64,000 bases of DNA from Dakarella massiliensis (lineage in GTDB: Bacteria; Pseudomonadota; Gammaproteobacteria; Burkholderiales; Burkholderiaceae_F), in the NCBI RefSeq assembly GCF_001182045.1, contig NZ_CVTY01000004.1:62001-126000 (forward strand), read 5' to 3'. The position numbers and the translations under genes were made by a program. Positions 60,274 through 64,000 of this stretch are shown piece after piece (position 1 is the stretch's first letter; each line of letters begins with the position of its first letter). Under the pieces are notes generated by a model. That model saw only the letters and a program-made list of their open reading frames with translations. It did not search any database and had not been told where the DNA came from.

Positions 60274-60792
60274 TCAGCGGGGACCGGGGCCATGGGGGCC
60301 TTGTTCCTGCGGACCGTGTCCAGGTCCCTGAGGTCCATGTCCCTGCGGACCGGGGCCCGGGCCGCCCATCTTCTTAGCCTGTCCGGGCGGCATGGGGTGA
60401 CCGGGACCATTCATTTTTTTAGCCTGTCCCGGCGGCATTCCATGGGGATGAGCCTTGCGGTAGGCCGGGGCATAGTCGTTGCGGTACCAGTCGTTGCGGA
60501 CAAAATGCACCGGACGGCGGCAGGCGTTGTACTTGCCGCAGTAGCGGGGCCAGTCGAGACGCTCGCGATCCGGCACGTTGAGGTAGATCGCGGCAACACC
60601 AGCAGCGGCGGCGCCGATTGCAACAACAGGTGCGCTGTTCCACACTCTCGGCGCATGACCGGCGAGGGCGGGAATCACGCCCCAGTATCCCGGGTCGCCG
60701 ATTGAAATACTGATGTTCGTCGCGGCGTTTGCTGCGGTCGCAGTCATGAGAGCGGCAGCTGCCAATGCAGCAGCGGCATTCTTAAGCTTCAT
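60274..60792 (-). CDS. Exported protein with Gly/Pro/His-rich tail, unknown function
   Basis: A 172-residue protein. The signal peptide MKLKNAAAALAAAALMTATA is cleaved after ANA. A hydrophobic stretch VVAIGAAAAGVAAIYL around residues 56-71 may be a membrane segment. The mature middle part has Trp/Tyr/Arg-rich pieces (CGKYNACRRPVHFVRNDWYR) with two Cys. The C-terminal 60 residues contain MPPGQAKKM twice and a GPGPQGHGPQGPGHGPQ-like stretch, which is rich in His and could bind metal. I do not recognise the family. Confidence 0.78.
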   Translation of the reverse strand: MKLKNAAAALAAAALMTATAANAATNISISIGDPGYWGVIPALAGHAPRVWNSAPVVAIGAAAAGVAAIYLNVPDRERLDWPRYCGKYNACRRPVHFVRNDWYRNDYAPAYRKAHPHGMPPGQAKKMNGPGHPMPPGQAKKMGGPGPGPQGHGPQGPGHGPQEQGPHGPGPR

Positions 60793-60906
60793 GAGCTCCT
60801 CCTTTCCTTGTGGGAACGTTTCGTTATTTAAAGGATACGGCGGTCACTGTCGAAGAAGCGTGAGCAAACCGCAAAATTTCCTTCGAAACCGTAATTGGAT
60901 ATTTCG

Positions 60907-61773
60907 TTAATAGGAAACCGCCTGCGTTTCCGAATCCGGGTCCCGCATTTTGTCCCCCCAGAGAGAGTCGAGAAGGGATGCCGGGCGGACCCGGATTGAA
61001 ATCTCCTCTTTGTCGCAGATCCAGGCGTGAATCGGTTCAAGGAGAGACGGCTGTACCCAGAGCTCCTCACCGACCATTTTCGAGAGATTCTTATCCTTCC
61101 ACTGCTTCAGAAAACGGTCTATGGAAAGCCGCGATGTGTTCACGACGTTCGCGATGTAGTGACGCTGAATCGGGGGTGGCATGCGGATCCAGGTGTTCCC
61201 CGCTTCATCCTGAACGGTATGACCGTAGCTTGCGGCCCACGCATAGTAGAAAGCCGCGAGCCTCAGCTCCACGCTGCAGCTGGAAAGAATCGCGAAACCG
61301 AGACGGTCAGAAAGCTTTGCCATTTCGAACTGCCGTGCGAAAAGAAGCGCGGCCTCGGGGCTCCCCCGAAGCACCGGGCTGAGGAGATCCTTGGGAGCCG
61401 TGATGATTTCGCTCGGGATCAGCGCGAAATACCGCCCGAAACACGGAAAACCGGTGAAAAAATTCAGATTGCCGCTCGCGAACCGTCCAGGGATCGCGAG
61501 TCCGATCGCGTTTCCGTCATGTCCCAGCGCGCGGCCCGTGATGCCCTTCCTGACAACCGTGACCTGATCCACCGGGTCACAGGGCCTGAAGATTTCCTCA
61601 CCGGCGTTCAGTTTCCGCAATGTGCCGACTCTTTCAATCAGCCGCAGAAGCGAGGGATGCAATGCGTGAGTAATAAAAGGTATGACAGGTGTTCTGGGAA
61701 TCCCGGATTCAAACCATGCTGTCGGCCGCGGCAGTTCAACCGCAGCGTACCAGGCGAAGGGACGACGTGCCAT
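60907..61773 (-). CDS. Crp/Fnr-family regulator, divergent from flavoprotein gene
   Basis: A 288-residue protein, longer than usual for the family. The beta roll is about residues 50-150 (IFRPCDPVDQVTVVRKGITG). The DNA-binding region is near RHYIANVVNTSRLSIDRFLK. The N-terminal 40 residues and C-terminal 30 are extra. It is 294 bases from the start of a divergent Tat-exported flavoprotein gene; the gap carries two strong palindromes. It is probably the regulator of that gene. Confidence 0.82.
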   Translation of the reverse strand: MARRPFAWYAAVELPRPTAWFESGIPRTPVIPFITHALHPSLLRLIERVGTLRKLNAGEEIFRPCDPVDQVTVVRKGITGRALGHDGNAIGLAIPGRFASGNLNFFTGFPCFGRYFALIPSEIITAPKDLLSPVLRGSPEAALLFARQFEMAKLSDRLGFAILSSCSVELRLAAFYYAWAASYGHTVQDEAGNTWIRMPPPIQRHYIANVVNTSRLSIDRFLKQWKDKNLSKMVGEELWVQPSLLEPIHAWICDKEEISIRVRPASLLDSLWGDKMRDPDSETQAVSY

Positions 61774-61910
61774 TTTCTCTCTCCATAAAACAGTTTGTCC
61801 GCCGCTTTCTCTGTTTTTCTGTGTTCTTTTTTTCAGCTAATAGTAGCTTTTTTCCTTTGTCTGCAGAGCAAAAGACCTACCTACCGCACCCAATATTCAG
61901 TGCTAACCCC

Positions 61911-61929
61911 TATAACAGTTGCTGTTATA
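61911..61929. promoter_or_regulatory. Palindrome 1 upstream of flavoprotein gene
   Basis: TATAACAG-TTG-CTGTTATA is a perfect 19-base palindrome in the shared regulator/flavoprotein intergenic region, 139 bases before the flavoprotein start. Confidence 0.6.
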
Positions 61930-61933
61930 TGAG

Positions 61934-61953
61934 TATCAACCCTTATGTTGATA
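61934..61953. promoter_or_regulatory. Palindrome 2 upstream of flavoprotein gene
   Basis: TATCAAC-CCTTAT-GTTGATA, perfect 7-base arms. It lies directly after palindrome 1, suggesting two adjacent operators. Confidence 0.55.
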
Positions 61954-62067
61954 GCCTATGTTGTTAGGGCTTATAGATCAGTCGAAAGTAGTACAACTAA
62001 ATTGTTGGCTTAAGACCGTGAGTGAAAACGGTCTGCACAGAGCCATTCAAAGAGAGAGGAGAATAAT

Positions 62068-63603
62068 ATGGAATTTTCGCGTCGTCATTTCCTTGGTGCC
62101 GGAAGCGCTATTGCCGCGGCTGGTCTTATGTCCGCCGCCGGTCAGGCTTCTGCCCAGACCGCGAAGGTCCCCGCTAAGTGGGATGAAACCGTCGATTTCC
62201 TGATCGTCGGCACCGGTTTTGCTGGTCTTGCAGCCGCTCTTGAAGCGCATCAGATCGGCATCAAGAACGTACTCGTGATCGACAAGATGCCGACCCCGGG
62301 CGGCAACTCCATCATCAACGGCGGCGCTGTGGCCGCTGCCGGCACGGATATGCAGAAGAAGGCCGGCATTTCCGATAATCCTGATCTGCTCTACAGCGAC
62401 ATTCTGCGCGCTGGCGGCGGTCTCGCCCATCCGGAACTCGCCCGTCACATTGCTGACGAATCCGTTGAAAACTTCTACTGGCTCCGTGACAAGATCGGTG
62501 TTCAGTTCGAAGCTGTGACGTATCACGGCGGTCACTCCGTGAAGCGCAGCCACTCCGTTACTGCTCACATGGGTTCCGGCTTCATCAACCCGATGCTTGC
62601 GAAGTGCAAGGAATACAACATCCCGATTCAGCTCCGCACCTACCTCGAAGACATCATCGAGGACGATAAGGGCGTGGTGCTGGGTGCCAAGGTCCGTACC
62701 GGATACCGCTTCCCGCGCACCAATTCCGGCAAGGTGAAGTACATCCGCGCCCGCAACGGCGTGCTGCTCGCTGCCGGCGGTTTTGCTCAGAACGTCACGA
62801 TGCGTATGAGCCATGACCCGCGTCTGACCGCGGCCTTCGGTTCAACGAACCAGCCGGGCGCGACCGGTGAAGCGCTCCAGGACGCTCAGTTCCTTGGCGC
62901 TAACACGGTGCATATGGACTGGATTCAGCTCGGACCGTGGACCAGCCCGGATGAACAGGGCTTCGGCAAGACTCCGCTTCTGACTGAGCCGCTCGTTGGC
63001 TACGGCCCGATGGTGGACCCGGCGAATGCGAAGCGCTTCGTCCAGGAAACCGGCAACCGCAAGGTTCGTGCCGACGCTATCGTCGCTATCGGTCACCCGG
63101 TCGTGATGTATGCCTGCGCGAAGAACGTTTTCGGTCAGGCTGTGGGCAAGAACATGTCCAAGGAAATGTTCGACTCCCTCCTGAAGTCTGGCGTTGTCCA
63201 TGAGTTCAAGACGCTGAAGGATCTCGCGGCTTTCTACAAGATCCCGTATGACGCTCTGGTTGCTGAGAACGATAAGTTCAACGGCTACATGAAGGCCATG
63301 AATGACCCGCAGTTCCACACCAAGTTCTTCAAGGACGGCGTGCCGAACACGGAAGCGAACGGTCCGTTCTATGCCTGGAGACTCTGGCCGCGTGTCCATC
63401 ACTGCATGGGCGGTCTCGAGATTAACAACAAGGCTCAGGTGCTGGATGCCCGCCACAACGTGATCCCGGGTCTCTTCGCCGCTGGCGAAGTGACGGGCGG
63501 TGTCCACGGCATGGTCCGCCTCGGCACGGTCGCTGTTGCTGACTGCATGATCTTCGGCCGTACGGCAGCCCGTTCTGCCAAGGCCTATAAGCAGCCGATG
63601 TAA
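62068..63603 (+). CDS. Tat-exported flavocytochrome c-type reductase, flavin subunit
   Basis: A 511-residue flavoprotein with a Tat signal (MEFSRRHFLGAGSAIAAAGL, cleavage after ASA). FAD motif FLIVGTGFAGLAAALEA. At the active site the proton-donor region reads GGVHGMVRLG (Arg present) and PRVHHCMGGLEI (His present), as in fumarate reductases. The H-P-T motif that binds fumarate is replaced by WIQLGPWTSPDEQGFG. So it is a reductase of this family whose acceptor may differ from fumarate (urocanate is one possibility). It lacks heme motifs; a separate multiheme cytochrome c gene converges with it at 63797. GAGAGGAG precedes the ATG. Confidence 0.88.
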   Translation: MEFSRRHFLGAGSAIAAAGLMSAAGQASAQTAKVPAKWDETVDFLIVGTGFAGLAAALEAHQIGIKNVLVIDKMPTPGGNSIINGGAVAAAGTDMQKKAGISDNPDLLYSDILRAGGGLAHPELARHIADESVENFYWLRDKIGVQFEAVTYHGGHSVKRSHSVTAHMGSGFINPMLAKCKEYNIPIQLRTYLEDIIEDDKGVVLGAKVRTGYRFPRTNSGKVKYIRARNGVLLAAGGFAQNVTMRMSHDPRLTAAFGSTNQPGATGEALQDAQFLGANTVHMDWIQLGPWTSPDEQGFGKTPLLTEPLVGYGPMVDPANAKRFVQETGNRKVRADAIVAIGHPVVMYACAKNVFGQAVGKNMSKEMFDSLLKSGVVHEFKTLKDLAAFYKIPYDALVAENDKFNGYMKAMNDPQFHTKFFKDGVPNTEANGPFYAWRLWPRVHHCMGGLEINNKAQVLDARHNVIPGLFAAGEVTGGVHGMVRLGTVAVADCMIFGRTAARSAKAYKQPM

Positions 63604-63620
63604 CTTTCTCCCGTAGTACA

Positions 63621-63695
63621 CGCGCCTCTATCCCTACTCTCCTGGAGAGAGGCGCGAGAGATCCGGTGATTCCCCATCACCGGATCTCTTTTTTA
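63621..63695 (+). terminator. Two terminator hairpins after the flavoprotein gene
   Basis: CGCGCCTCT / AGAGGCGCG (63621-63656) and AGAGATCCGGTGAT / ATCACCGGATCTCT (63657-63689) followed by TTTTTT. Confidence 0.9.
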
Positions 63696-63749
63696 TGGGA
63701 GAAGGCGGGCCAGTTGTTCAGTCACTCCGACTTGAGAGTATTCAGACAT

Positions 63750-63780
63750 AAAAAAACGGTTCCCGAAGGAACCGTTTTTT
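63750..63780. terminator. Bidirectional terminator next to the cytochrome gene
   Basis: AAAAAACGGTTCC / GGAACCGTTTTTT with CGAA loop. Confidence 0.9.
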
Positions 63781-63796
63781 CTGCACCATTCTGCTA

Positions 63797-64000
63797 TCAG
63801 GGCATCTTGAAGTTGAACTTGTGGCACTGGTTGCAGTAGATCTCAGACTTCTCGTGACCCACGTGGCAAAGCGTGCATTCCAGGTTCTGATGATAGTGCG
63901 GGGAGTCGTGCGGATTCGTCGGCTTGACGTCCTTCGTCTTCTCGGCGAGCTTCTTCGGATCGTGGCACTTGACGCACTGATTCATGTCAGGGGTCTCGAT
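63797..64000 (-). CDS. Multiheme (probably tetraheme) c-type cytochrome, 5' end outside window
   Basis: Only the C-terminal 67 residues are present; the frame is open to the window end (IETPDMNQCVKCH). Three heme sites are visible: CVKCH, CTLCH and CNQCH, with further His ligands (SPHYHQN, VGHEK). The spacing resembles the N-terminal tetraheme domain of flavocytochrome c or small tetraheme cytochromes that feed it. A fourth site is expected upstream. It converges with the flavoprotein gene and likely delivers electrons to it in the periplasm. Confidence 0.85.
   Translation of the reverse strand: METPDMNQCVKCHDPKKLAEKTKDVKPTNPHDSPHYHQNLECTLCHVGHEKSEIYCNQCHKFNFKMP

Noticed and set aside
1..64000. 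CRISPR array or cas genes
   Set aside because: No regularly spaced direct repeats and no Cas-like proteins were seen.

Overview
The window looks like chromosomal DNA of an anaerobic or microaerophilic gut betaproteobacterium, most likely of the family Sutterellaceae (Sutterella/Parasutterella type). I infer this from three things. The core gene order leuS-lptE-holA-proA is betaproteobacterial. The energy metabolism is built on aspartate, fumarate and C4-dicarboxylates. There are many secreted flavoproteins, lone periplasmic binding proteins and LysR/Crp regulators. No sugar catabolism genes are visible. Species cannot be settled without a database search.

Layout. 1-2.4 kb: end of an ABC importer operon (TrpX-like binding protein, permease, ATPase). 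2.7-6.1 kb: CstA-type carrier, AEC carrier and a secreted Lys/Ala-rich small protein. 6.3-9.1 kb: an HNH nuclease gene with an apparent in-frame stop, split from its terminator by a 1.94-kb IS1634-like element. 9.2-17.1 kb: tRNA-Glu(CTC), gltX, a yybP-ykoY manganese riboswitch with an UPF0016/MntX exporter, queH, fadL, yggS and recG. 17.4-23.8 kb: an anaerobic C4 block, with a structured leader, frdA, frdB, aspA and a Dcu antiporter. Aspartate is deaminated to fumarate, fumarate is reduced, and succinate is exchanged out. No frdC membrane anchor is encoded here. 23.9-36.7 kb: housekeeping genes (RlmL-type methyltransferase, proA, holA, lptE, leuS, uvrD), a PiT-PhoU-like phosphate carrier and a YbaK-type editing protein whose start looks frameshifted.

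36.7-49.4 kb is accessory. It has a TtrSR-like two-component pair, a YtcJ-like amidohydrolase, a LysE exporter divergent from a LysR gene, a Ser/Ala-rich lipoprotein and three tandem MetQ/NlpA-like binding proteins. These three have no ATPase or permease beside them, and each is preceded by the same pair of GGTAATACC elements exactly 30 bp apart. A further LysR regulator and a lone larE follow. 49.8-53.0 kb: two IHF-beta-like genes flank an MFS transporter, followed by an S24/LexA-like regulator. 53.4-64 kb: two Crp/Fnr-family regulators, two Tat-exported respiratory-type flavoproteins, an orphan family-3 binding protein beside homocysteine methyltransferase, a Tat-exported metallophosphatase and the end of a multiheme c-type cytochrome gene.

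The observations I rank highest are the MetQ triplet with its shared upstream element, the periplasmic flavoprotein/cytochrome/Crp cluster with non-canonical active-site motifs and two strong palindromes, and the Wolinella-like frdAB lacking frdC behind a folded leader. All product names come from motif and family recognition by eye; no search was run.
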